Below, piece by piece: positions 1 through 10,676 of a DNA stretch of 64,000 nt. Source of the DNA: Apostichopus japonicus (taxonomy: Eukaryota; Echinodermata; Holothuroidea; Aspidochirotida; Stichopodidae). How positions within the stretch are numbered: the first letter of the stretch is position 1; the number at the start of each line of letters is the position of its first letter. Both the position numbers and the translations under genes were made by a program. The stretch is from assembly GCF_037975245.1 (NCBI RefSeq), contig NC_092562.1, forward strand, positions 3,302,001 through 3,366,000. Reading direction: 5' to 3'. The notes below the pieces were generated by a model. The model had not been told where the DNA came from, made no database searches, and saw nothing but the letters and a program-made list of their open reading frames with translations.

Positions 1-460
1 TCCAGCACTACCCACCAGTAACTCTCCCTCCATTATTCAGTCCAACACCCTTACCATGTCACACCAGGTCCTCACTGGTAAGTAAAGCCAGCACCACCCT
101 CCATCAGCTAGTCCAACATCCCCAGCACCTCCTGTTAGTTCTTCAATGGTGAGTAAATCCAGCACTACCCACCAGTAACTCTCCCTCCATTATTCAGTCC
201 AACACCCTCACCATGTCACACCAGGTCCTCACTGGTAAGTAAAGCCAGCACCACCCTCCATCAGCTAGTCCAACATCCCCAGCACCTCCTGTTAGTTCTT
301 CAATGGTGAGTAAATCCAGCACTACCCACCAGTAACCCTCCCTCCATTATTCAGTCCAACACCCTCACCATGTCACACCAGGTCCTCACTGGTAAGTAAA
401 GCCAGCACCCACCCTCCATCATCGAGTCCCACATCACCAGTGCCTCCCACTAGACTTTCC
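1..460 (+). repeat. 157-bp tandem repeat with donor-like ends
   Basis: About three head-to-tail copies begin near positions 1, 158 and 315, an exact 157-bp period; the third copy decays after about 410, and the left window edge may cut the array. Each copy is made of two related half-units (about 86 and 71 bp). Both begin YCCAGCAC and end TGGTRAGTAAA, a good match to a 5' splice donor. Donor-like GT dinucleotides lie at 78, 149, 235, 306 and 392. The block lies upstream of the coding exon at 800, so it is probably intronic. The half-units are Pro/Ser/Thr-rich in one frame, which leaves open that they are duplicated exon fragments. Confidence 0.85.
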
Positions 461-799
461 TCAGCATAATTAAAAGTCACAAATTACGTAAAGCATTCCT
501 ATATTGTAAAATGGTGTAGCACACTGGCATTATTGGAACATATAAATAGTGTAACACAACAACATTAAAGAAGTCTTATCTGTCACATTTTTGCTTCATA
601 GGCATTAACCTAGTCAGACACAAATGGGTAATATCTTATTATCTCAAAAAATTATAGTTTTCAAAGATTAATTATGTTACGTTTCTTGTTGCCCTACTTT
701 GAATGAAGGCCTTGTGAGAGACTAAATGAAGGCGTTGGTGCTGTGTACACCGTTTGTTCACTGTGTGATACTAAACTATTCCTTTCTCTTTACTTGCAG

Positions 800-968
800 A
801 TCCTTTCGTATGCAAATGGTAGTCCAATGAGCTTTAGCCCCACCTCTTTCCCTTTGTTCACATCACCGGTGGCCACGCCAAGGAACACACCCAGGTCAAC
901 GCCGATCCCGAAATGGAACGTCCCTCTGATATCGTTAGATGAGAGTGTCGACTATCAAATGATGGCCG
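800..968 (+). CDS. Coding exon, SP/TP-rich
   Basis: This 169-bp exon starts in phase 0 (first codon Ile) after CTTTACTTGCAG and ends in phase 1 before GTGAGTGACC. Its GC content and codon-like structure stand out from the AT-rich flanks. It encodes 56 full residues, including FTSPVATPRNTP and WNVPLISLDES. The open frame continues upstream to 743, but that part is pyrimidine-rich intron. Confidence 0.75.
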
Positions 969-2837
969 GTGAGTGACCACAATGTTTCAAACTGGTTTCT
1001 ATACAAGTCCTAAATACAGGCCTTTAACACCCTAACCCTAATACAAGTCTACACTGAGTTAAGCTCTTCGGAAGCACTTTGAATTCTCGTAGCGCTCTTG
1101 AAATATTTTGTCATCTGACAAAATTATGAGATTAATAAACTCTCAACTCTTTGAGGGAACTCCTCTCTACCATGTTCACAAGATACAAGAAAGAAGTAAA
1201 TGACACCGAATCCTTCCCGTTTGATATTGTCGTTCAGCCTAGTTACTGTCTCTCTCTCTTATCACTGTTGGTGGCAATGAATTATCAAAGTGTGGGAGGG
1301 AGAAGTTGATTCATTGCTGTCCCTCCTCTAGTCCTGGACTTGATGCGACAATCCTCTCGGGGAAATTGCATTTACAGTATGACCGTTGAACCAAACAGAA
1401 TGTTTTGAGAAATGCAGATTTGTTTTAGCAGTAGAACATTGCTACATTTCAAAGTTATTTTACACTTCACAATGTTCAGTTTAGAGCCAGAAATATCAAC
1501 CTAACATAACCGCCATTTTCGAAGATTATTGTCTGCAGTTGTAAGTTGCAGTTGTTGCAGTTGCCTAGCTGTGAGAAATTACCCAAAAAGATGTTCAGCT
1601 GTTTGCCCACAACGAAGCATTAAAAAGTTTTACATTTCATAAACTAGTTCCAGCAAGAACTATGTGACTAACAAGATGAGGTTTTAACCTTGACTAGAGG
1701 ACTAGTTTGTTCTGCATGCATTTAGAGCCCTAGTTTTTCAGAAACCGGGGCTCTTTCCAATCCTTTTAACGTTTTTCTTCCCCATTCCTGATCCATGTAC
1801 AGGTGTATTCTACTTTTCATGCATTATTTATCACTAATACTAAATATTTTTGCTTTTGATGAACCCTCTGTCATTTTCACTACATTGTCTTTTCAGTTTG
1901 TGGAATGTGAGAGAATAACTGGTTGATTTTTGGTTTTAAATTTGCAGGATTGTTGCCAAGCAGTGCTGTGGAAGAACATGCTCTTTTGCATTCTGAAAGT
2001 GAGTAAATCACACAACTTTAATGATTTAGATTATCAAACTAGGAAGTACAGTATGATCTAAAATCTGCCATGATCTTTTACATACAGCCTAACAAGTATT
2101 AGAATAGCCTAGCTATTGGATTTCTTATACATTCAGCCTAACCAGTAATGGAATGGCCAAAATGTCTTGTACCTCCCTTGTACCACCCTATCTAGTGATA
2201 AAATAGCCAAACTGTCTTGTGCTTCTAGCCTAACCAGTTTGAGAATACAATAAAAGGTCTTGTACCTCTAGCCTAACCAGTAATAGATTAGTGTAGATGA
2301 TGTCAGAACACATGTAAGATTTCAAATAGTACTTCCACTCTTACTAGTGAAAAAAATAGTCTCCATGTGGGGTGACTTGTATTACCAGCCTAACATGTAT
2401 TAGAATAGCCTAGATGTTGGATGTCCATACATTCAGCCTAACAAGTGATAGCAATATGCTACGTATGTGTCCAATGACATTTCATTTTTAAGTGGAGAAA
2501 AAGTGAAGAAAACTTGGTGCCATTTCCTTAACAATTAGTTTTTAGCGTGACATGACATGTCTGCTCAAAGTGATCAAAAGGGTTCTAGGATTCATGAATT
2601 TCAAGGAGATTACCTATGAATTATGTTGCCTCTAGCAGAGAATGCTCAGTACTCAACTTAACACGTATTGCAAATATTGCTCTAGCTATGATGGTCTTCT
2701 CTTTCTTTGATGATATCATCAAGTAAAAAGGTGAAATTTCATATTGCCTCAATTTAGACCGATTTGTGCCAGTGAGTATTACTGAGTCCATGGAGACGGG
2801 AGGCGGGTCCAGTGTGCCGACGACCCCCACCAAATGA
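800..2837 (+). CDS. 3' part of a spliced gene, Ser/Pro/Thr-rich C-terminus (product unknown)
   Basis: Three exons join in frame: 800-968, 1948-1998 and 2758-2837 (TGA at 2835-2837). Together they give about 99 residues. Acceptors are TTGCAG, TTGCAG and AATTTAG; donors are GTGAGT and GTGAGT. The phases (1, then 1) match across both junctions, which supports the model. The first exon is packed with SP/TP sites (motif TPRNTPRSTPIPKW), followed by an acidic DES..DY stretch. The last exon carries RFVPVSITES and ends SSVPTTPTK. This looks like a disordered regulatory tail with proline-directed phosphorylation sites. I do not recognise the family with confidence; an RFX5/RFX7-type transcription factor tail is only a weak guess. 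Upstream exons must lie before the window. The terminal exon is the least certain part. Confidence 0.6.
969..1947 (+). other. Intron, no other feature seen
   Basis: The stretch is AT-rich and has stops in all frames. I see no repeats beyond short homopolymers. It lies between the donor at 969 and the acceptor ending at 1947. Confidence 0.6.
1948..1998 (+). CDS. Coding exon of 51 bp
   Basis: The exon is bounded by TTTGCAG and GTGAGT. It completes the split Gly codon of the previous exon and encodes LLPSSAVEEHALLHSE before a phase-1 donor. It is short, but both splice sites are strong and the frame is kept. Confidence 0.65.
2080..2460 (+). repeat. Degenerate ~47-bp tandem repeat in an intron
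   Basis: The core CAGCCTAACMAGTRATRGAATAGCC recurs with decay at about 2086, 2134, 2226, 2269, 2386 and 2434, with weaker copies between. The core is often followed by TGTCTTGTACCTC or TTCTTATACATT. Spacing is 43-48 bp. It is an old, eroded minisatellite inside the last intron. Confidence 0.6.
2758..2837 (+). CDS. Probable terminal coding exon
   Basis: The exon follows CCTCAATTTAG. The incoming phase-1 base gives Asn, and the frame then runs RFVPVSITES and on to TGA at 2835-2837. GC content rises sharply here. Two competing acceptors in the same intron (exon starts at 2639 and 3489) would also join in phase but would end after 7 or 2 codons. A GTGAGT at 2772 could make this a very short internal exon instead. 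Confidence 0.5.
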
Positions 2838-3054
2838 TGGTTAACCATCAGGGAGGGTCCAGTGTACCAACAAATGCCCACCTTTGATGACTGGTGACTG
2901 CGACCATAAAAGCGTTTTTAAACTGTGGTAGGAAAAAGACACTCCGATCGACCACAGCTGACAAGTTACTTAAAATTCGGTGAGGATCTGCTTGCCAGTT
3001 TCTGAGTAGGACGAGTCAGAGACAAGGAGGGAACTGAGAGGGAGTGAGATCTTC

Positions 3055-3085
3055 CGGAGAGAGAGAGAGAGGCAGAGAGAGGGAG
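3055..3085 (+). repeat. GA-rich simple repeat
   Basis: A run of (GA)n with a GGC interruption. It creates a serine/leucine-rich open frame on the other strand, which is an artefact of the repeat. Confidence 0.8.
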
Positions 3086-3921
3086 CCCAGAGCAGGCAAG
3101 GGAGAGGTGATGCATGGGACCAAGAGAAATGATGGCTGAGAAACTATACACAGAGATATACAGGGAATACATCGGATTTTACCTTGCTTTACCTAAGAAT
3201 TTTACGAAATTTTTATTCCCTTTATTATTAGTAAGTTAATAAACCAAAATAGAAAAACTATTTAATATTTATAACAGGTTTGCCAAAATACACAGAATTA
3301 TATAATAAAAAGAAAAAAAAGAGTTTTACTCAAGCAGGTGTAGAAAATGGAAGTGTTTTTGTTATAAACAATCTCATAGACTCCCCCCTCCCCCCTAGAT
3401 GACTGCTTTGAGATACTCAGAAACCCCCCCCCAAAAAAGGAAATTTAATTTTCTATTTTATTCTTTCATTTGAAATATTTCACGGCAGAGATCTGAGCAT
3501 CGCTTTAGTGCTGCTGTTTTAAATATAGTGCAAGCAGGGTCAAAGGTCGTCAGTGGTCAGAAAAGACAGTCAATCCCACCGACTCTGTATTCGAGACAAG
3601 ACATAACCCTACGTGAAATGAAACCATGTGTCCCTTCTCGCACATGCACGTAGAGTTGACCAAATGGGTATCAGAGTTCTCTGCCTACTGCAGACACTCG
3701 ATGAAAAAAACGCGACCTTTTTCGAAAGTCGAAACATCTTCAGAAGAGTTTTCGACAGTGTCTTTGACAGTGACAATTACACAAAGTTTATAAGGTTAAA
3801 GAGCATCCCTGCTTCACTATATGGAGTTTTGCTGCAGGAAAACTCCAAACTTCACATCTATCAGGATAGTGGTCACATGACAATTATGGCAGTCGTTCAG
3901 TGACCTTTAAATGTACTTACC

Positions 3922-3927
3922 AATAAA
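3922..3927 (+). terminator. Poly(A) signal AATAAA for the left gene
   Basis: A canonical AATAAA is followed about 20 nt later by a G/T-rich tract (GGGGGGGTGGGGGGGG), a plausible downstream element. It lies about 1.1 kb after the proposed stop codon. Other AATAAA motifs occur near 4903 and 4920. Confidence 0.45.
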
Positions 3928-6900
3928 ACAGAAGAAGCTAGGGGGGGTGGGGGGGGAATGTGGTCACTTTCCTTAATGGTAGTAGTAGCATTCTGTTTGA
4001 TATTTTTATACCATTATATTTATTGCAAAGAAAAGGATTTTGCAAAAATTTGAATCTGGCAGGTGGATTGAAAAGAAAGAGTTTTTCAACCTGAAATTTG
4101 ATCCGAACTGGTTTTGAAACTAAGTGTGATCGATTCAGTTAGTGTAGTGTGAAATTTGAGTACATTTTCAACATCTACTTTACTGCTTTTTGTGAACCTA
4201 TTATTAAGTATTATTACGTCTAAAGAGTTTTAAGTTTCGAGGTAAATGAAAATAAGGTAATAGACTATAAAAAGGAGGGGGGGGGGTGCGGAACACGTTT
4301 TACAAAGTCTCGGTGAGTGTTGAAGTGAATTTTTCAGGGGGCAAGTTTTTTGAAAAGAAAACTTGGAAGGTGTAAAGGAGTTGAGTACTTTGAGGTCTTT
4401 CTGAGAAAGTGTCGTGGTTGAACTTTTTTAAGGCTTGGTTTATAAAACAACCTTATTTATGGTTCCAAGCTGTTGTATATATATTTGAGTAAAAAGCGCT
4501 GCATGACTGTATATAAAGTTGCATGCTGAAGGCATGATTGCTGTAATTCTGTATACATGAAGTTTCCTCATGTTTCATTTTTTGCCTTTTTTCTTTTCCA
4601 ACTAAGCTTTGTATATATTCAAAATATATGGATTTGTTGAAAGCATATTTTACTCTAATATTGCATATTTTTTTTTTTCCTTCAATTTTTTTCTTTTTTT
4701 TTCAAAGGAAGACTTGGCTACAAAAGGGGAAAAAGGGCACAATGATGTAACATACCAATGGAGACACACAACAGTCAATCAAATTTTGGCAAAGCCCACA
4801 AAAGGGGCATGCGCATGGGAGAGGAGGGCGTGTTGTTGAGTTATTTCAAAAATGTCAAATTTCTTTTTGATGTGGTCAATTTTGGTGATGTTGCATAAAT
4901 ACGAATAAACATATTTGAAATAAAACGAGACGGAAAATCGATGGGGGGTCCAAGTAAATGTGAATTCCATCGTCATTGTAAATTCCTGTTACTTCATTGT
5001 GTCCTTTATTTTTGTTGGATTCCTAGCCTATTCAGGCGGTGAGTTACGGGTACAGTGGAGAGAAGAAAAAAACGAGTATCTTTTATTGAAGTACGAATGG
5101 GTTTTTTCTTTGTTTTTTTTTAAGCGTAGCAAGCCAGACAATGGACTGTGTAAAGAGTGCCTTTCTGTGTTGCTTCCATTTTCCGTTCTTGTAATTTTTT
5201 CTTTCAAGTTTGATCATGATAATTATGGTCTTTATTATTATTGTCATTCATTATTCTTTTTTATCTTTCTTTTAGCAACCTGCCCAAATTAAAATATGGA
5301 AAATACTACACGATTGCAGTTTTTTCCCTCTCCACCCTCAAAAAAACAATTTTTATTCCTTCTGTCTATACTCAACCAGATATGTGGGAGTGCCTGTCCA
5401 CTATGTGTGATGTCACATATCCCTGTTTTGAAAACAAATTCTTTAGCAGCGCATATCTTTGTAAAAAAAAAGTGGTTGATACAGGGTTGGAGCAAATGAT
5501 CGGGTAACATTATGACAACAGTGATCAGTAGCTAGAAGATGGTGTTGTTCGGTTAGGTAAACAGGAGTACAGGCTTGGTGCATTAATTTGTTGTTTGTTT
5601 ATTGATCATCTTTTTTTTTCATGCTATTTAATACTAGCATGATGTAAGCCACTATTTAATTGGACGTGAACTTTAAGAAAAAAAATTGCTTTTGGTAGTT
5701 AAGTGAAATGTTATTAAGTGTCTCCATTTGTTAGCGACAGCTACAATCACCATTATAGATGTTGAAATAACAACGGGAAATCAATTTAAAAAAGTTTATT
5801 TTTTAGTAATAGATTATTTTACTAGTTAGATAAGAAATTTTTGTCAAAATGAGATACCAATTTCCTCTTGATCTCTGGTGAAATTTTTAGAACTCTATGA
5901 AGAAGGCCGGCCCCTTTCCACGTTCCTGCCATACTAGTCAGTCTGTCAAGTGAGGTCTTGCATTTATATACAACTTTTCTGGCTCTGAGAATTGAAACAT
6001 AGTCACAAGGACAGATTTGTGATCACGTTGAAGTTGGGATGAGGAGGAGGAGGAGGCTAGGCCTGTTATTTCTTATTCTTGTTTTAGCTATCAGGAATAT
6101 GGTTATGATCAAATGCGAATACAACAGTATATAAAAACAATCATCGCTGAAAAAACAGTAACAATTCGTGTTGAAGATTAACCTTGAATGTATTATTTTA
6201 ATTAATTACTTGCCAGGAAGATTCCTCCGGTAAATGGATTGTTAATTTCTTTCTCTTCTACTTAAGTTCCTAAGGGTGGTGATTAATTAATATCTTATGA
6301 ATATTTATGGTAACATCAATGGGCTGGATAGGAGAAACATGTAATGCTGTTCTTCAATATGTCGTTGTGGCAGCCAGTAATTAGTTGACTTTGCATACAG
6401 TTAGTAAAATAACCCGACGACAGTTTGCCATAGCAGCAAGGTAGTTTGATCTTTATCTGACCAAAAAAAATCACAGAGCTTTGGGAAAAACTTGTAGCTC
6501 AGATGAATCAATAGTGTAAAATAATGAAATCAGCAGTGAAATCACACAGCTATTATACATCAACTGAGTTTCTAGCAGACACCTAAAAGGAGAAAGGGTT
6601 TGTGAAACTGATCATGGTGTGTTATACAACGTTGTCTGTAAAACAATGTTGTAAAAGGATTGCCATGGTAACTACTGATTATGGCTCTGAGAAGAGGAAA
6701 CAGAATGATGTTTTGGAACACGTTATGTTCTCAGAATTGTAGGATATGCTTTGATATTTCACAAATACCGGATGTATGAATTATTACTTTTGTTATTGAA
6801 AGTGTCAAGTCGTCCATTCTTGATATATTCAGAGCTGTATTTAACACCCACAAATCACTACTGTGTGGATAACAAAGGGGATATGTTTAAGTCTTGTAAG

Positions 6901-9102
6901 CCCACGGCGGATTAATCGGGACGGTTCTCAAAGCATTCATGTTTGTTGACTCATGACCGCTAGTTCATTATTTTTTCATGTTAGTCATAATAGCAAAAAC
7001 CGGTCCAGTTGATACTCTGGCAAACAAGTTTTCTTTGATAGCAGTTTTCATTCCTGGAGCCATCGGCGTCCAAAGGACCGTGAAATCTGTTACTTAAAAA
7101 TCAATGCTTCTGAGCACATTGTTAATGTCACTCGCAAGTTGCCTGATGTAGGTCAGGTCTTGAATGAGATGGGGAGGGGGGGATGGGTTTGGGGGGACAA
7201 AGTGATAGGTGCAGAAGAATGCAGCTGTGTCATAAATAAATATTCTTGTTTCTGTGGTTTTGTTTTCATCACAATTTTCATTGTACAGTCGATCTGCAGC
7301 TAAAAGATGATATTAAAAGCTATAGGAGAAATGCTATCATTTTTTAAACGATGCAGCTACGAATTCTATTTTTTCAAAACGAGACATTTCTTATTCCGTG
7401 TGATGAATAGGTACTGGGTATCTTAGCAGCTACAATAACTAGCAGCTTGTTATTTTATTTTGTTTTAGCTTAAAAAAAGTGAACATTTGTCTGACTTCTA
7501 GGCATGAAGAAGTCACTCAATCAAGAAGTAGATATTATTTCTTCATGAAGATTGAGTCGCGTTTCTTTTTCTTTAACTTGCCTGTTCCTTTCTGCCTATT
7601 AACTACATTATCCCAAGCAAAACACCTTTCTGACCTCCCTTGGTCAAGAATTGTCTTATAACTACTCCCAAAATAATGTTAATACTACTTCCAAACTTGA
7701 TATTTGAAAGAAAGAAAAAATCCAAAATAAAGGTGGTATCATTTTTGGTCTCCATAGCCAAAGATGCTACCGCTACTACTTACAAGATTCACTAATTTCT
7801 GCTTGCTATGTGTGCAAATAACTAATCCGTTTAGTTTGCGGTACTAATCTTACTTGTGAAACAGTCATCCTTGTTAGGTGTTGTACCTCTAATTTGTAGG
7901 TTGGCACTATTTGATTTTGTTTTTATCTGGATTCACACGTTATTCAAGTTACTATGGGGAAGGGTGGTGTGAGAGTGGGGGGGGGGCAGTTGTTTTATCC
8001 AGAAATGTGAACATGAGCATAGTAGACAAGTGGTTAGGGAGGCAGTTTCCCCAAACCCCTCCTCCCAATCTAGGGGTACCATATTGTGTCTGCAAAATTG
8101 GGGACATGTTCTCATGACCCCGGTGCAGTCTCCTCTTCCTCCCCCTTGGTTGCAGGGGTGGGGGAAGAATTTTAATCAAGAATGGTTTTCACCTTCAATT
8201 ACTGCAACTTTGTTGAAACTACTTTTTTAGAAAGAAAATACTGAATTTCTTTTTGAAAACTTTGTAAACCAGCTGGATGCTCGCTCACATGAGATATTTC
8301 TGAGGAAATCTGATTTTTTTTTAATTTTCCACTCCCCTCTTCACTTATAATGCATATGCAATGACTTTGATTGACTGCGCAATTTTAGTAGGGATAACCT
8401 TCTCCAGGCAGAATCTCTTGCTTATTTTTTGTCTTTTCAACGCATTTTCATTTTACTTGATGTCGTAATAACATGGACCAGTTGTTAGAATAGGTATTGA
8501 CTTGTAAATAATGGATAAAATATTTCAGTTTAAAAACATGCTGTATCTGTATCAAATCAGAGACTTGTCTATATTTGTAATTGGAAGGTAACTATTTTAG
8601 GAGAATTTAAAGCTGTCAAATCAGGAAAATGTGTTGCTTCCTACACATTAGCAATGTGGGGAAAGCTGGGTCAAATTCTTTTCGAACCCCATTTCCCCCA
8701 GTTAATGTAGGCATCAAATTGGTGTCGTCTCAAAGGTGTCATCCCTCTCACACTCTTACCCTTAATCCTTAGTGGAGTACACGATGGGGGTGGTCGGGGG
8801 AGGGGAGAAGAGATGGAAGGGGTGGAAGACAGGGTGTGACATGGCATACAAATGTCATTACCAAAGTTCGAGTCTTATCCAGTGTGGAAAACGTACAAGA
8901 TAATTTGCCAATCTCAAACAAGTATTAATGTTGCGTGCTGCCTAACTAACCATTTCATTACAATTAATAATATCTTTACCCTATAATGCTAGGAAGAATA
9001 GTTTAAAAAGAAAAATCATTTTAATCAGTGTCATTCATACATGAGAAGGAAGGTGTGGTTCAAACTACTAAGACAGTCAGTATTAGCCTCTGAAAAGGTA
9101 AT

Positions 9103-9156
9103 GTGATATCACTCATATATAATATGATATCACTCACTGTAAAAATGTGATATCAC
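9103..9156. repeat. Three phased GTGATATCAC palindromes
   Basis: The perfect 10-bp palindrome GTGATATCAC occurs at 9103-9112 and 9147-9156, with a one-base variant (ATGATATCAC) at 9124-9133. Starts are 21 and 23 bp apart, about two helical turns. It could bind a dimeric protein or be a decayed repeat; there is no direct evidence for either. Confidence 0.6.
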
Positions 9157-9818
9157 TTATATCACCCAATATATAGAGCACTCTCAGTATTATCTCCCAG
9201 ATTATAAAATCGGGTAAACGCCATGAAGAGCTCTCAAGATATCAGATCAAGTTACACAAAATTCCCTTTTTGGGTCCCTCGACCCGTTTAGTTTTGTGAG
9301 TTTGGGGGTTGGGCGGGAGAAGGGAGGGTTGGGGCTAGAGGTATGATGGAGGATATGTATTTAAAACAAAAAAACTGGAGTCCAGTATAAGCTCTAATTT
9401 TTTTTTAATTCTGCTCAAATTCATGGAAGGTGTTTTGAATGCCCGTGTAAACCATTTAAAGGTTGATTATTTGGATGTGATAGCTTAAAAAGTAGTTTTT
9501 TTTTCGAGTTTTAAATATGTTACCCTTCCATTCTTCGGAAACATCAGCAAATGAATCCGGTGATGAACTTTGTCATCGATCTCTTTGTCATTATAGTAGC
9601 TTATCTCTTTATCCTCGCTTGAAAACTATCAGATTTTTTATTTTTATTTATGTGTTTATTTTATTCCCCAGTGATTTCTCCGAGCGTTCTACATGTCAGC
9701 TCCATTTGCTGTGTATGTTAGTCAGAAAGTGCAATGTCATGGGTGGTCACACCTTGTCAAGAGTAACTTTTTAAGCTTGCCTTGCATAGTTATTAGCAAC
9801 TTTTTTTCTTTTTCTTTC

Positions 9819-9840
9819 CTTCTTCTTCTTCTTCTTCTTT
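9819..9840 (+). repeat. (CTT)n microsatellite
   Basis: About seven CTT units in a pyrimidine-rich stretch. Confidence 0.85.
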
Positions 9841-10596
9841 TATTCGGTCACTTCTTTCGATTTCCTTTAACTTTGAAAACATTTTCAGAGCTTATATTTC
9901 AATCTTTAAGTATTCATAAAGGTACAAAAATGTTGTATGCACCCATATTTTGTTTTTGCTTTTGTGTACTCTAAATCCTCCCCTTCCCTCCCCCAACCCC
10001 CTTGGGGTTTTTTTTTCTCCCCTCCTTTCTTTCTTTATAGCTTCATTTTTTTTGTATATTGAATGAAGTTTCAAAAAAAAAATACGGAAAATGACAATGA
10101 ATTATAATAATCTGCCAGAAATGCTATTTTAAAAATAAAACCTTCGTGTTTGGGTTTTCTTTCTTTCTATCTTTTTGTTTGTTTATTTGTTTGTTATTTA
10201 CAAAGATTTAACAATTCAGCATTGGAAGGGTTACAGACCCTGTTGGATAGGACTGTTCCATCTCCTTTTGTGAACAAAATTTGCATTTCCCACTCCACCC
10301 CCTCCACCCCTCACCCTACTCTCCGGCCCTTAACCAGACATTCATTATTGACTCATGACTTCAGGAAATCTGTCAATAGTCCTCACAGAATTCCGTTAAC
10401 GTCCATGTACGAAGAGATATCCGTGTCACACAGATACATCTTTAAGAAAAATCGCCCAAGATAGAGACAAAAAAACTTGATCAAACCTCTCCAGTCCTAC
10501 ATCGGAGTCTGTAACAGTGAAGACTGTCATAGAAATTGTTTTAAGGAAAGCCATAACAGCGCGAGTAACCTCTCGACCCAGACAGAGTTCGACAAA

Positions 10597-10676
10597 ATAG
10601 GAATTCGAAGCTAATTTGGCGTAATTAATAGTAGTAAAAATATGTATCAAAAAGGGGCATTTTCTTTTCAATGGTT
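10597..10676 (+). repeat. Left border segment shared with the right border
   Basis: About 80 bp, with blocks GGAATTCGAAGCTAA, TTTGGCGT, AGTAAAAATATG and ATCAAAAAGGGGCATTTTC, is repeated in the same orientation at about 41907-41986 beyond the other end of the satellite. The first satellite unit begins directly after it. The segment looks like part of the older sequence from which the array expanded. Confidence 0.8.

Larger units (their letters stand above)
2838..3945 (+). other. Candidate 3' UTR of the left gene
   Basis: This non-coding stretch runs from the proposed stop to the poly(A) signal at 3922. It holds a GA-rich run (about 3053-3085), short A and C homopolymers, and two imperfect copies of a GGTCCAGTGT segment at about 2806 and 2855. 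The 92-codon open stretch at 3628-3903 begins right after a stop, has no ATG at its start, and is not called as a gene. Confidence 0.35.
3946..10596. other. Intergenic, no gene seen
   Basis: AT-rich DNA with many homopolymer runs (T, A, G). Open stretches are short, are created by poly(T) or poly(G) tracts, and have no splice-consistent continuation. It contains a palindrome cluster at 9103-9156 and a CTT run at 9819-9840. No RNA gene was recognised. Confidence 0.5.

Noticed and set aside
2758-2771. 14-bp microexon ending at the GTGAGT at 2772
   Set aside because: It is possible, but the frame continues openly into GC-rich sequence to a stop, so a terminal exon is the simpler reading. RNA data would decide.
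3628-3903. 92-codon open stretch as a separate gene
   Set aside because: It begins right after a stop with a non-ATG codon, has no splice-supported extension and lies in the probable 3' UTR.
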